Positions 32,150 to 41,227 of a stretch of 64,000 nucleotides of DNA are shown here, one piece after another. Within the stretch, counting starts at the first letter, position 1. Every line of letters begins with the position of its first letter. A program made the position numbers and the translations under genes. Source of the stretch: Hyphomicrobiales bacterium (GTDB lineage: Bacteria > Pseudomonadota > Alphaproteobacteria > Rhizobiales > Rhizobiaceae); the NCBI GenBank assembly GCA_900465685.1, contig UEGR01000026.1:1-64000 (forward strand). The letters are read 5' to 3'. The notes below the pieces were generated by a model, which ran no database searches, was not told the origin of the DNA, and saw nothing but the letters and a program-made list of their open reading frames with translations.

Positions 32150-33130
32150 ATGACTGCACGCGATGATATTCTGAAACTCGGCGACCGCGTGGGCCAATCT
32201 GTCATCGGGCAGGAGCAAATGGTCGAGCGCCTATTGCTGGGCGTGATTTCAAATGGTCACATATTGGTCGAGGGGCTTCCGGGACTCGCCAAAACCCGTG
32301 CAATCAAAAGCCTGGCGAAAAATCTCGAATCCGAACTTTCCCGCATCCAGTTCACGCCCGATCTACTGCCCGCCGATGTCACCGGCTCTGAAATCTATAT
32401 TTCAGACGGCACAAAGAGTGCCTTCCAGTTTCAACAAGGCCCGATCTTCGCCAATCTCATTCTTGCCGATGAAATCAACCGCGCGCCCGCCAAAGTTCAA
32501 TCGGCTTTGCTGGAAGCGATGGAAGAACGGCAGGTAACTGTCGGCGGAAAGAGTTATCGATTGCCGGACCTGTTCATGGTCATGGCGACGCAAAACCCGA
32601 TTGAGCAGGAAGGGACCTACCCTCTGCCCGAAGCGCAACTGGATCGTTTTCTGCTGCATATCCGGGTCGACTATCCCGATGAAAAATCCGAAGCCGCGAT
32701 CATGCGTCTTAACCGGAGCGAGGAACAGGAAGCCCACGACAAGGCTCCCGCAAAAGAAAAAACGGCCCGCCTATCGGCGCAGAGCATCTTTGATGCGCGC
32801 AAGGAAATCGGCAAGATCACAGTGTCCGAGCCGGTCGAAAAATACATGGTCGCACTCGTTTTCGCGACGCGTTATCCGGATCGCTATAATGCCGATCTCG
32901 CCAAGTTGTTGCAGGTCGGTGTGAGCCCGCGCGGTGTGATCGGCCTTGATCGTATGTCGCGCTCCTACGCCTGGCTGAGGGGACGCGATTTTGTCACCCC
33001 GGATGACGTCAAAGCGATTGTGCACGATGTTTTCCGACACCGGCTGCTATTGTCCTATGAGGCACATGCGTCAAACACCACGCCCGATCAGATCATTGAT
33101 CGCATCACAGAACTGGTGGCCGTGTCATGA
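32150..33130 (+). CDS. MoxR family AAA+ ATPase
   Basis: A 326-residue MoxR-type AAA+ ATPase. The P-loop is GLPGLAKT (42-49), Walker B is in LILADEINR, and sensor residues follow in MATQNPIEQEGTYPLPEAQLDRF (read in parts). MoxR proteins act as chaperone-like ATPases with VWA partners to insert metals or mature complexes. The ATG at 32150 has CAGGAG upstream; a longer frame from 32120 runs through the terminator hairpin. It starts a tightly overlapping six-gene set. No methanol dehydrogenase genes are present, so the name MoxR is historical only. Confidence 0.9.
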   Translation: MTARDDILKLGDRVGQSVIGQEQMVERLLLGVISNGHILVEGLPGLAKTRAIKSLAKNLESELSRIQFTPDLLPADVTGSEIYISDGTKSAFQFQQGPIFANLILADEINRAPAKVQSALLEAMEERQVTVGGKSYRLPDLFMVMATQNPIEQEGTYPLPEAQLDRFLLHIRVDYPDEKSEAAIMRLNRSEEQEAHDKAPAKEKTARLSAQSIFDARKEIGKITVSEPVEKYMVALVFATRYPDRYNADLAKLLQVGVSPRGVIGLDRMSRSYAWLRGRDFVTPDDVKAIVHDVFRHRLLLSYEAHASNTTPDQIIDRITELVAVS

Positions 33131-34080
33131 GCGCAGGCTTGAGCGACGACACTGGTGTTTATGTGGATACCACTGCGCTCGTTGCACTTGAGGCCCAAGC
33201 GCGTGATCTCAGCTTCGTCCAAAAGTCGCCCAGCCACCGTCAGCTTGCGGGCCGGATGCGCTCGGCAGTACGTGGTCGCGGTCTCTCCTTCGAGGAGCTG
33301 CGCGAGTATCTGCCTGGCGATGACATCCGCTCCATAGACTGGCGGGTTACCGCGCGGACGATGAAGCCGGTCGTGCGGGTCTATAGCGAAGAGAAAGAAC
33401 GTCCTGCCCTCCTTATCGTTGATCAACGCATCAATATGTTTTTCGGCAGCAAACGCGCCATGAAATCCGTATGTGCAGCGGAATGCGCAATGCTGTGCGC
33501 CTGGCGTATTCTGGGATCGGGTGACCGTGTTGGTGGCATCGTGTTCGGCGACACGGATACCGCGCAGATCAAACCGCAGCGCAGCCGCAATGCGGTCATC
33601 GGCCTCGCCAGCCAGATTGCGAAGAAAAACGCCGCGCTCAAAGCCAGCTACACGCTTGATCCCGCTCCATCCATGTTGAATGACATTTTGCATCACGTCA
33701 GCGCCATAGCCTATCACGACTATCTCGTGATCGTGGTCAGCGACTTCGATGGCCATGACGATACGACACGCGATTACCTGCTCCAGATTTCGAGCCGCAA
33801 TGATGTGATCTGCCTGTTGGTCTATGATCCATTTCTGCTTGATCTGCCGAAGAGTGGCGAACTGGTCGTCAGTGGCGGCACCACACAGGCCGAATTGACC
33901 TTTGGCAAAGGGTCGATGCGCAATTCCATCGATAGCTTCGCGCGTAACCGCGGGCGCGAGTTCCGCTCCTGGCAACGCGAGCTCGGGCTTCCCATGCTCC
34001 CTATCTCTGCGGCAGAAGAAACCGCACCACAATTACGCAACCTCCTTGAGAAGTCCATGTGGCGCCAAAGGAGGCGATAG
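33127..34080 (+). CDS. DUF58 domain protein of the Bat operon
   Basis: A 317-residue protein with the DUF58 core GRGLSFEELREYLPGDDIRSIDWRVTART (spread over about 54-82) followed by a VWA-like fold around LLIVDQRINMFFGS. The metal site is degenerate. DUF58 proteins regularly sit between MoxR and VWA membrane genes. It overlaps MoxR by four bases (ATGA). The cytoplasmic location is inferred from the lack of a signal or transmembrane segment. Confidence 0.88.
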   Translation: MSAGLSDDTGVYVDTTALVALEAQARDLSFVQKSPSHRQLAGRMRSAVRGRGLSFEELREYLPGDDIRSIDWRVTARTMKPVVRVYSEEKERPALLIVDQRINMFFGSKRAMKSVCAAECAMLCAWRILGSGDRVGGIVFGDTDTAQIKPQRSRNAVIGLASQIAKKNAALKASYTLDPAPSMLNDILHHVSAIAYHDYLVIVVSDFDGHDDTTRDYLLQISSRNDVICLLVYDPFLLDLPKSGELVVSGGTTQAELTFGKGSMRNSIDSFARNRGREFRSWQRELGLPMLPISAAEETAPQLRNLLEKSMWRQRRR

Positions 34081-34550
34081 TGGATCAAGCAACAGAGACC
34101 GCTCTTAGGTCGCTCCACGACATTGCTATTCCACCGCCAATTTCATGGCTGCCGCAAACATGGGGATGGGGACTACTGGCGGCCCTGCTCTTCTTGGCAA
34201 TTGCCATTTTCATCGTTCGATGGTTCGTCCGCTATCGACGCAACGCATATCGGCGTGAAGCACTCCATGCTCTCGAGATCATTTCCAACAATACACTCTC
34301 AGCACGGTCACCGGCGATAGAAGTTGCCGAACTGCTGAAGCGCACGACACTATCCGCATGGCCTCGCATCGACGTCGCAACTCTATCTGGCAGTCGCTGG
34401 GTTGGTTTCCTCGAGCAACACAGTTCAGAGCCGCTCGGAGCTGATCTGAAGGCACTCCTGACGGGTCAGGAATATGAGCCGGGACCGACAAAGGGCTTGT
34501 CTGCGATCGTCGGTCAGGCACGTCTATGGATCGAGAGGCATCATGTATGA
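34080..34550 (+). CDS. DUF4381 membrane protein of the Bat operon
   Basis: A 156-residue protein with one membrane helix (about 24-46, GWGLLAALLFLAIAIFIVRWFV) after the ALRSLHDIAIPPPISWLPQTWG opening typical of DUF4381, and a basic cytoplasmic tail. The preferred start is the GTG at 34080, five bases after AGGAGG and overlapping the previous stop as TAGTG. An in-frame GTG at 34059 would consume that site. It overlaps the next VWA gene by eight bases. Role in the complex unknown. Confidence 0.82.
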   Translation: MDQATETALRSLHDIAIPPPISWLPQTWGWGLLAALLFLAIAIFIVRWFVRYRRNAYRREALHALEIISNNTLSARSPAIEVAELLKRTTLSAWPRIDVATLSGSRWVGFLEQHSSEPLGADLKALLTGQEYEPGPTKGLSAIVGQARLWIERHHV

Positions 34551-35532
34551 ACTCGATCATCCGTGGCTTCTGCTTCTATTGCCAGTACCGCCGCTTCTCT
34601 GGTGGCTTCTGCCAAGCCATCGGGTATCGACCGCTTCAATCAGACTGCCCTTCTTCAAAGATGTCGCACGAGCAGCAGGTGTTGAACCAACGGAGGGATC
34701 GATTATTCCGCGGCGAAGCTGGTGGCAGATCGTCCTTGATTTACTCGCTTGGGGCTTGCTGGTTCTGGCACTGGCCCGGCCGCAACTCATCGAACCGCCG
34801 ATTACAAAATCGATACCGCAGCGCGATATATTGCTGGCTCTCGATCTTTCTCAATCGATGGACACACGCGATTTTGCGACGCCAAGCGGTGCGCTGGACA
34901 CGCGGATCAACGCCGTCAAAACAGTGGTAGCGGACTTTGTTGCAAGGCGGACAAACGACCGGCTGGGGTTGATTGCCTTTGGCGACGCCCCCTATCCGCT
35001 AGCGCCGTTCACGATGGACCACGATTTAATACGGACAATGATCGGCTCTCTCGTGCCAGGCGAGGCCGGCCCCAGAACCGCAATGGGCGACTCCATCGGC
35101 CTTGCTATTCGCATGTTCGAGAAATCGAATGTGCCCGAGAAAGTGCTTATCCTGCTCTCCGATGGCAATGATACTGCGAGCAAGATGCCGCCTCTAAAAG
35201 CCGCAGAAATCGCCAAAGACAACCACATCGTTATTCACACTGTCGCAATCGGTGACCCAAACGCCACCGGCGAGGATAAGGTCGACACACAGACATTACA
35301 GGCCATCGCCACGCAAACGGATGGGCGCTATTCCTTCGGTCAGGATCAGCCTAGTCTGGCCGCCATCTACGATATGCTGGACAGTATAACGCCACAGGAA
35401 CAAAAAGAGTTGTCATGGCGACCGCGACGGGAACTGTTCCAGTATCCGGCAGCACTTTCATTGATGATATTGATCTTTTCTCTTTGCCTTAGTGTTGCAC
35501 AGGCACGAATGGTGTGGAGAACAGCGGCATGA
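34543..35532 (+). CDS. VWA domain membrane protein (BatA-like)
   Basis: A 329-residue protein. N-terminal helices lie at about 6-23 and 61-79, the VWA domain at 92-290 with intact MIDAS D101-x-S103-x-S105 (DLSQS), a threonine in RTAMGDS and the aspartate of LLSDGNDT, and a C-terminal helix lies at about 308-326. The VWA domain would bind Mg2+ and a partner protein. It matches BatA. It overlaps the genes on both sides. Confidence 0.88.
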   Translation: MYELDHPWLLLLLPVPPLLWWLLPSHRVSTASIRLPFFKDVARAAGVEPTEGSIIPRRSWWQIVLDLLAWGLLVLALARPQLIEPPITKSIPQRDILLALDLSQSMDTRDFATPSGALDTRINAVKTVVADFVARRTNDRLGLIAFGDAPYPLAPFTMDHDLIRTMIGSLVPGEAGPRTAMGDSIGLAIRMFEKSNVPEKVLILLSDGNDTASKMPPLKAAEIAKDNHIVIHTVAIGDPNATGEDKVDTQTLQAIATQTDGRYSFGQDQPSLAAIYDMLDSITPQEQKELSWRPRRELFQYPAALSLMILIFSLCLSVAQARMVWRTAA

Positions 35533-37085
35533 CCTCCGACTTTCACTTCCTCCGCCCGGCCTGGCTAATTTTATTGATACTGCCGCTTGTCTTGGTTTGG
35601 CTTGCCGCGCGGTCTTCAAACGTCAGGCAGAAGTGGAAGAACATGATTGCTCCACATCTGCTTGAGCGACTGGTTATCGAAGGAGACAGCGAGCGACGTT
35701 TTCAGCCAGCGACACTTCTGGCGCTCATTATGGTCATCATGATCCTCGCAATCGCCGGTCCAAGCTGGGATAAGGAAACACCCCCTTTCGTGCATGACAC
35801 GGCATCACTGGTGATCGCGGTCGATCTTTCACAAACAATGGATGCCATTGACGTCAGCCCCAGCCGCATCGAAAGGGCCAAGCTCAAAATCCACGATATT
35901 CTGGCAAGTCGCGCTGGGGCTAGAACGGCCGTGATTGCTTACGCAGGCACAGCACATCTGGTGTTGCCCCTCACCGATGACGCCGATCTGATTGAATCCT
36001 ATACCGATGCGCTTTCAACGAGCATCATGCCGCGTCCCGGAAAGGATACGGGCGCAGCACTTATCCGCGCAGCCGCACTACTGAAAGAAGACGGTTCTTC
36101 CGGAACAATATTGTTCATGACAGACGGAGTAGAAACCTCAGCCATCAAATCGCTGGGCGATGAACGGGATAATGGCGTTGTGGTGTTGATCATCAGTACG
36201 GCGGATGGTGGGCCGATCAAGACCGGCGACGGTGGCTTTCTTTCATCAGACAGTGGTACGCGCCTCGTTACCAAACTCGATGCTGAAAGCATGGCACAAC
36301 TGCGCGCCTCAAACACTATTGCAGTCACAACCGTCACTGACGACGATGCCGATGTTCGATGGATTACGGCACAGATACAGGGAAACTTTGCACAACAGCA
36401 ATCGGATAAGGAAAGCCGATGGCGCGACAGCGGATGGTGGTTTCTCATCCCGGCGGCGCTGCTGTTTGCCCTCACGTTCCGACGCGGCTGGGTTGTCAGA
36501 CTTGGCGGCATGATCATTGCCATTCATTTAATCGGAAACGATCCGGCAAGCGCTGGTTCATTCGAAGATATGTGGCTGACGCAGGACCAGCAGGGACGAA
36601 TTGCTTTTCAAAACAAAGATTTTTCCAAAGCCGCGAAGTTGTTTCGCAATCCCATGTGGCGTGGTGTCGCCGAATACCGGGCCGGGAATTATCAGGGAGC
36701 CATCAATGCATTTGCCATCATCGACAGCCCGCAGAGCTGGTACAACCAAGGCAATGCGCTGATGCATCTGAAGAAATTCGCTGAAGCTGTTTCCGCATAC
36801 GAGAAAGCACTTCAGGCAAACCCAAAGTCGGAAGATGTTCAGGCCAATCTCGCGACGGCAAAACGTCTCCTGCAAGCACAGCAGAATGAGGAGCAGGATC
36901 AGACAGAAGATCCCGATTTGAAGCCTGACAGCGTCCAGTTTGATGACAAGGGCAAAGAAGGCAAAGATGTTGAAATTGCCATGTCTGAACAAACTTCTCA
37001 GATGTGGATCAAAAACATTGCTGTCAGCCCGGCCGCCATGCTGGCACGCCGGTTTTCGATTGAAGCAGAAGGCGGTACCAAATGA
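35529..37085 (+). CDS. VWA-TPR membrane protein (BatB-BatC fusion-like)
   Basis: A 518-residue protein combining a BatB-like VWA half and a BatC-like TPR half. Helices lie at about 10-27 and 61-77; the MIDAS reads D99-L-S101-Q-T103, with Thr in place of the last Ser. Further membrane segments at about 300-335 precede a periplasmic TPR region (YNQGNALMHLKKFAEAVSAYEKALQANP, read in parts, near 400-430) and a charged low-complexity tail. The ATG at 35529 overlaps the BatA stop. The fusion is also known in other proteobacteria. Confidence 0.85.
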   Translation: MTSDFHFLRPAWLILLILPLVLVWLAARSSNVRQKWKNMIAPHLLERLVIEGDSERRFQPATLLALIMVIMILAIAGPSWDKETPPFVHDTASLVIAVDLSQTMDAIDVSPSRIERAKLKIHDILASRAGARTAVIAYAGTAHLVLPLTDDADLIESYTDALSTSIMPRPGKDTGAALIRAAALLKEDGSSGTILFMTDGVETSAIKSLGDERDNGVVVLIISTADGGPIKTGDGGFLSSDSGTRLVTKLDAESMAQLRASNTIAVTTVTDDDADVRWITAQIQGNFAQQQSDKESRWRDSGWWFLIPAALLFALTFRRGWVVRLGGMIIAIHLIGNDPASAGSFEDMWLTQDQQGRIAFQNKDFSKAAKLFRNPMWRGVAEYRAGNYQGAINAFAIIDSPQSWYNQGNALMHLKKFAEAVSAYEKALQANPKSEDVQANLATAKRLLQAQQNEEQDQTEDPDLKPDSVQFDDKGKEGKDVEIAMSEQTSQMWIKNIAVSPAAMLARRFSIEAEGGTK

Positions 37086-38368
37086 GGATTTTGTTTCGCC
37101 TCATCGGTTTCGGCCTTCTTCTGACAACCCAATTTCTCGTCAGTGATGCCTCAGCGCAGGAACCTATCATACGTGCCAAGATCGAAGAAACCGGCACAAT
37201 CGTGCCGGGCCAACAAGTTCATCTCGTGCTGAATGTGCTTGCTCCGGGTTTTTTCACCTCGCCTCCACAATTCCCCCTGTTCGCGCTGCCGCACGCTCTG
37301 GTGACATTGCCTGATGAACGATCCCAGAACGTCACAGACACCATAAATGGCGTTCAATTCAGCGGCATTCAAAAGCGCTATTCTATTATACCCCAAGTCA
37401 GCGGGAGTTATAGCATTCCCGCAATCGAGATTTCGTTCGACTATCTTGAGGATGGAAATCGCAAGCACACAACAGCGACGAGCGCACCGATGTCCTTCAG
37501 CGTCGACGCTGCCCAACAGGATGGACAGCCTGAATTTGCTGCCGGGTCTCTGGAACTGACACAAAGTTTCGATAGGCCTCCGGATAAATTACAGACCGGA
37601 GACGCTCTGGTCAGAACACTTACTATTACCGCAACGGATACGGTGGCGATCACCATTCCGCCTGTCAATGTTGGCACCTCACAAGGCCTGGACCAGTATG
37701 TAAAGCCGGCCACTGTGGCGGACAATGTTCCAGCGGGGCGACAAACAGCAAGTCGTCGCGTCGAAACCATCGTCTACACGGCTTCCAAGCCTGGCACTTT
37801 CACGCTACCGGCGGTTTCCTATCACTGGTTTGATGTGCAATCACAGCAAGTTCAGATCGCAACTTTACCGGTGACAACCGTTACGGTCGCTCCAAATACA
37901 GCGAAATCTGCGACACCCGTTGAACCCGCAGACAAGAACATGCCAAGTCGGCAGGTGCTTTGGATATTGGCGTTAGCCGTGCTTCTGGTCGCTGTCGTTC
38001 TGGCCGTCGCTTTGCGATATCGGGCGCGGCTTTCGAAGCTTCTGCACAAATGGAATGAGCGGCGGCGAAACTCGATCGGTAGGCAAAAAAGACAGACACT
38101 TCGCATTATCAAAACGGCGAATTATCCACAAATCAACGCTGCGCTGGAAGCCTGGACGCGTCGCAAGGGATACGCCTCCCTTGAAGATTGGGCGCGGGCA
38201 GCAGGTGACACGTCACTGGCCACGCAAGTCAAGATCCTACAACGACAGCTTTATGGAAATAGCGCCCCGGAAGAGATTGATCGCCGTATCCTGGCTCGCG
38301 GCGTTGAGAACCGTATATCGCGTAAAAGCACCACAAAGCCACCTGCCCTTGTCGCGCTGAACCCCTGA
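37082..38368 (+). CDS. BatD family exported membrane protein
   Basis: A 428-residue protein. The signal peptide is 1-26 (ending DASAQ). The large periplasmic part (27-285) has the BatD pattern of immunoglobulin-like strands, for example VPGQQVHLVLNVLAPG and TLTITATDTVAITIPPV. One C-terminal membrane helix lies at about 296-316, followed by a basic cytoplasmic tail. It overlaps the VWA-TPR gene by four bases and ends the overlapping set; the formylglycine enzyme gene follows behind its own motif. Confidence 0.82.
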   Translation: MRILFRLIGFGLLLTTQFLVSDASAQEPIIRAKIEETGTIVPGQQVHLVLNVLAPGFFTSPPQFPLFALPHALVTLPDERSQNVTDTINGVQFSGIQKRYSIIPQVSGSYSIPAIEISFDYLEDGNRKHTTATSAPMSFSVDAAQQDGQPEFAAGSLELTQSFDRPPDKLQTGDALVRTLTITATDTVAITIPPVNVGTSQGLDQYVKPATVADNVPAGRQTASRRVETIVYTASKPGTFTLPAVSYHWFDVQSQQVQIATLPVTTVTVAPNTAKSATPVEPADKNMPSRQVLWILALAVLLVAVVLAVALRYRARLSKLLHKWNERRRNSIGRQKRQTLRIIKTANYPQINAALEAWTRRKGYASLEDWARAAGDTSLATQVKILQRQLYGNSAPEEIDRRILARGVENRISRKSTTKPPALVALNP

Positions 38369-38379
38369 TACACTTTGCT

Positions 38380-38398
38380 GATTTACCGTAACGTACTT
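38380..38398 (+). promoter_or_regulatory. 19-base regulon motif, copy D
   Basis: GATTTACCGTAACGTACTT on the + strand, identical to copy A, 52 bases before the formylglycine-generating enzyme start. TACAAT (38429-38434) begins 30 bases past it and is the best -10 candidate of the four copies. Confidence 0.72.
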
Positions 38399-38450
38399 CC
38401 TGCCAGAACGACACCAAGGCAACCTTTGTACAATTTCGCGGAGGATGACG

Positions 38451-39416
38451 ATGGGTATGAACGCTTTGAGCAAACGTTATTCCGAGCAGGCTTCAGATGA
38501 AATGGCCTGGATTCCAGGCGGGACGTTTCAGATGGGGTCGGACAACCATTATCCCGAGGAAGCGCCGCGACACCCGGTGAAGGTGGACGGATTTTGGATC
38601 AGCACAACACCTGTCACCAATCGTCAGTTTTCCCGCTTCGTTGAAGAAACGGGGTATATCACGATGGCGGAGAAAGCACCCGATCCACGGGATTATCCCG
38701 GCGCTCTGCCCGAAATGCTGCGCGCAGGCTCACTTGTATTCACGTCGCCAAAGCGGGTCGAAGGTTGCGATATAGGCCAATGGTGGAAATTCAAATTCGG
38801 AGCAAACTGGCGCAAGCCATTGGGCGGGCTCAGCGATTTACGCGGTAAGCTCGATCATCCTGTCGTTCACGTGGCCCATTGTGATGCACTTGCCTATGCT
38901 CAGTGGGCGGGTCTTGATTTGCCAACCGAGGCAGAATTCGAGTTCGCAGCCAAAGGTGGGCACGAGGACGTGGAATATGCGTGGGGCGACGAACTGATGC
39001 CAGATGGCGTTGCCATGGCCAACACGTGGCAAGGCGTATTTCCCGTGAAAAGCACGAAACCAGCAGGGCGTGAGCGAACATCTCCAGTCCGGTCATTCCC
39101 CGCCAACGGTTATGGTGTTTACGACATGATCGGCAATGTCTGGGAATGGACCAATGATTACTGGACAACGCAACATGCGCAACCGGCTGCAAGTCCCTGC
39201 TGCATACCCAGCAACCCCCGTGGGGGCGAAGCATTGGCGAGTTTGGACCCACAGCAACCCGATATCCGCATCGCCAGACGTGTGCTGAAGGGCGGCTCTC
39301 ACCTCTGTTCGCCTGATTATTGCCGGCGCTATCGTCCGGCTGCGCGCCATGCAGAACCCGAAGACACATCCACAAGCCATGTCGGATTTCGGTGCGTGAA
39401 AAGACCAACGAACTAG
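38451..39416 (+). CDS. Formylglycine-generating enzyme (sulfatase activator)
   Basis: A 321-residue SUMF1/FGE-type enzyme without signal peptide. The catalytic cysteines C286 and C291 lie in GGSHLCSPDYCRRYR, with S283 before them, followed by the family ending STSHVGFRCVK. The N-terminal IPGGTFQMGS and SPCCIPSNPRG segments also fit. With copper and oxygen it converts the Cys of a C-x-A/P-x-R sulfatase site to formylglycine. The obvious target is the sulfatase at 30473. The ATG at 38451 lies six bases after GGAGG; an ATG at 38445 would abut that site. It starts a transcription unit behind motif D. Confidence 0.9.
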   Translation: MGMNALSKRYSEQASDEMAWIPGGTFQMGSDNHYPEEAPRHPVKVDGFWISTTPVTNRQFSRFVEETGYITMAEKAPDPRDYPGALPEMLRAGSLVFTSPKRVEGCDIGQWWKFKFGANWRKPLGGLSDLRGKLDHPVVHVAHCDALAYAQWAGLDLPTEAEFEFAAKGGHEDVEYAWGDELMPDGVAMANTWQGVFPVKSTKPAGRERTSPVRSFPANGYGVYDMIGNVWEWTNDYWTTQHAQPAASPCCIPSNPRGGEALASLDPQQPDIRIARRVLKGGSHLCSPDYCRRYRPAARHAEPEDTSTSHVGFRCVKRPTN

Positions 39417-39426
39417 GGAGAAGTTC

Positions 39427-40401
39427 ATGCGTTTGCTTACGCTGTTGGTGCTGATCGTCACATTGCAGATATCTACATCAGCATGGGCCGCAGAGCTTTC
39501 CAACTGGAATGACAGTAAATCCAGACAGCAGATCGTCGACTTCGTCGAGAAGGTAACGAAGGAAGGCAATAAAGATTATGTAGCACCTGTTGACCGAATT
39601 GCCGTGTTCGACAATGACGGCACACTCTGGACGGAGCAACCCTATTATTTTCAGTTGGCTTTCATGCTGGTTCGGGTCAAGGCACTGGCTCCCGATCATC
39701 CGGAATGGAACACCACGGAACCGTTCAAATCCATCCTCAACGGCGATCTGGCAGGTATCGCGAAAAGTGGCGAGAAGGGCGTGGTGGAGCTTGGCATGGC
39801 GACCCATGCCGGCATGACAACGGACGAGTTCAACAAGATCGTCACAGATTGGTACGCAACGGCGAAACACCCAAAGACAGGTAAGCCCTTTACGGAAATG
39901 ACATTCCTGCCTATGCGTGAGCTGCTTGATTATTTGCGCGCTCATGACTTCAAAACATTCATCGTGTCAGGCGGTGGCGTGGAATTCATGCGTCCCATGA
40001 CCGAAAAGGCCTATGGCATTCCTGCGGAGCAGGTGATCGGCAGCAGTATCAAAACCCAATATGCCGTCGAGAATGACCAGCCCGTCCTGAAACGCTTGCC
40101 GGAGGTCGATTTCATCGATGATGGTCCCGGCAAACCGGTGGGCATCAATCGCATCATCGGCAAGAAGCCGATTTTTATCGCTGGCAACTCCGATGGTGAT
40201 TACGAAATGCTGCGTTGGGGCACCACCTCTCCCAACAGCCTCGGTATCATCATCCATCACACCGACGGAGACCGGGAATATGCCTATGACCGGCAGTCGT
40301 CATTCGGCAAGCTGGACAAAGCTCTGACCGAAGCGCCGAAACGAAATTGGGTCATCGTCGACATGAAGAATGATTGGAAGAAGGTCTATGCCTTCGAATG
40401 A
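39427..40401 (+). CDS. Exported HAD family phosphatase-like hydrolase
   Basis: A 324-residue HAD-superfamily protein with a signal peptide (about 1-22, ending AWAAE). Motif I is FDNDGT, motif II is in FIVSGGG and motif III/IV is GNSDGDYEM, all intact, so it should be an active Mg2+ hydrolase resembling phosphoserine phosphatase, placed in the periplasm. It starts ten bases after the formylglycine-enzyme stop. The substrate is unknown; phosphorylated or sulfated organics handled by this locus are candidates. Confidence 0.83.
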   Translation: MRLLTLLVLIVTLQISTSAWAAELSNWNDSKSRQQIVDFVEKVTKEGNKDYVAPVDRIAVFDNDGTLWTEQPYYFQLAFMLVRVKALAPDHPEWNTTEPFKSILNGDLAGIAKSGEKGVVELGMATHAGMTTDEFNKIVTDWYATAKHPKTGKPFTEMTFLPMRELLDYLRAHDFKTFIVSGGGVEFMRPMTEKAYGIPAEQVIGSSIKTQYAVENDQPVLKRLPEVDFIDDGPGKPVGINRIIGKKPIFIAGNSDGDYEMLRWGTTSPNSLGIIIHHTDGDREYAYDRQSSFGKLDKALTEAPKRNWVIVDMKNDWKKVYAFE

Positions 40402-40456
40402 CCTTTCATTCCACGTGCCATTATCCGCAGTCCATAAACACTCAAGGAGGACTCCA

Positions 40457-41227
40457 ATGCCGATCAACAGGCGCATTCTCCGATGTACAGTCAGCGGGCT
40501 ATTCTTGCTCGGCATGATTACCATATCTGCCGCACAAGACGGCAAGGCTGCTTCCGACAGGATCGAACCCGCTTCGATTCAAGCCTTAGAGAATATGGGG
40601 AAGCATTTGCAATCCTTGCAGAAATTTTCCCTCGAATCTCAAACGATTGTGGACGCCGTTCTGGATACCGACCAGAAACTGGAGATTGGCGGCGAGATTA
40701 CCTATGAGGTTGAAAGACCGAACAAACTCCGTATCGATCTGAAAACTGATGTGGTGCAGGGTGAGTTCATTTATAACGGAACGACGTTCACCTACGTTTC
40801 GCCAAACAGCAATACTTATGCTCAGGCTCCAGCACCCGCGACGATCAAGGAAACGCTTGAAGAAGCCGCTCAGAAATATCATCTGACTTTCCCATTGGCG
40901 GATTTATTTGCTTGGGGCACACCAGACGCGCCTATCAAAGAGATTGTCGAAGGCTTTCACGCTGGTAATGCAACGGTGAATGGCAAGCCAACGGATCATT
41001 GGGCTTACCGCACCAGTGATCAGGATTTCGAAGTCTGGATTGCTTCAGACGGCCCACCTTTGCCCCTCAAGGTCTCGCTTGTGGATCGTGACGATCAGAC
41101 CCGCCCGCGTATGACAGCTGTTCTCAATTGGAACGAAACGCCCGATATTCAGGCGAGTGTTTTTGAATTCACGCCACCGCCCAACGCGCAAAAGCTCCGC
41201 TTCCTGGAAGAGGGGAATCCGCAATGA
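40457..41227 (+). CDS. DUF2092 family exported protein
   Basis: A 256-residue exported protein with a signal peptide (about 1-25, ending ISAAQ). It matches DUF2092 in pattern: ALENMGKHLQSLQKFSLESQ, then YEVERPNKLRIDLKTD, FIYNGTTFTYVSPNSNTYAQ and a C-terminal LNWNETPDIQASVFEFTPP. The fold is thought to resemble LolA, a lipoprotein carrier, so lipid or hydrophobic ligand binding is possible. The ATG at 40457 follows GGAGGA. It overlaps the next gene by four bases. Confidence 0.78.
   Translation: MPINRRILRCTVSGLFLLGMITISAAQDGKAASDRIEPASIQALENMGKHLQSLQKFSLESQTIVDAVLDTDQKLEIGGEITYEVERPNKLRIDLKTDVVQGEFIYNGTTFTYVSPNSNTYAQAPAPATIKETLEEAAQKYHLTFPLADLFAWGTPDAPIKEIVEGFHAGNATVNGKPTDHWAYRTSDQDFEVWIASDGPPLPLKVSLVDRDDQTRPRMTAVLNWNETPDIQASVFEFTPPPNAQKLRFLEEGNPQ

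Noticed and set aside
32150-33130. MoxR as part of methanol oxidation
   Set aside because: No mxa or xox genes are present; the partners are Bat-type VWA proteins.
33088-34032. Leftward open frame of 314 codons opposite the DUF58 gene
   Set aside because: The DUF58 gene is tightly coupled to its neighbours; the antisense frame resembles no family.
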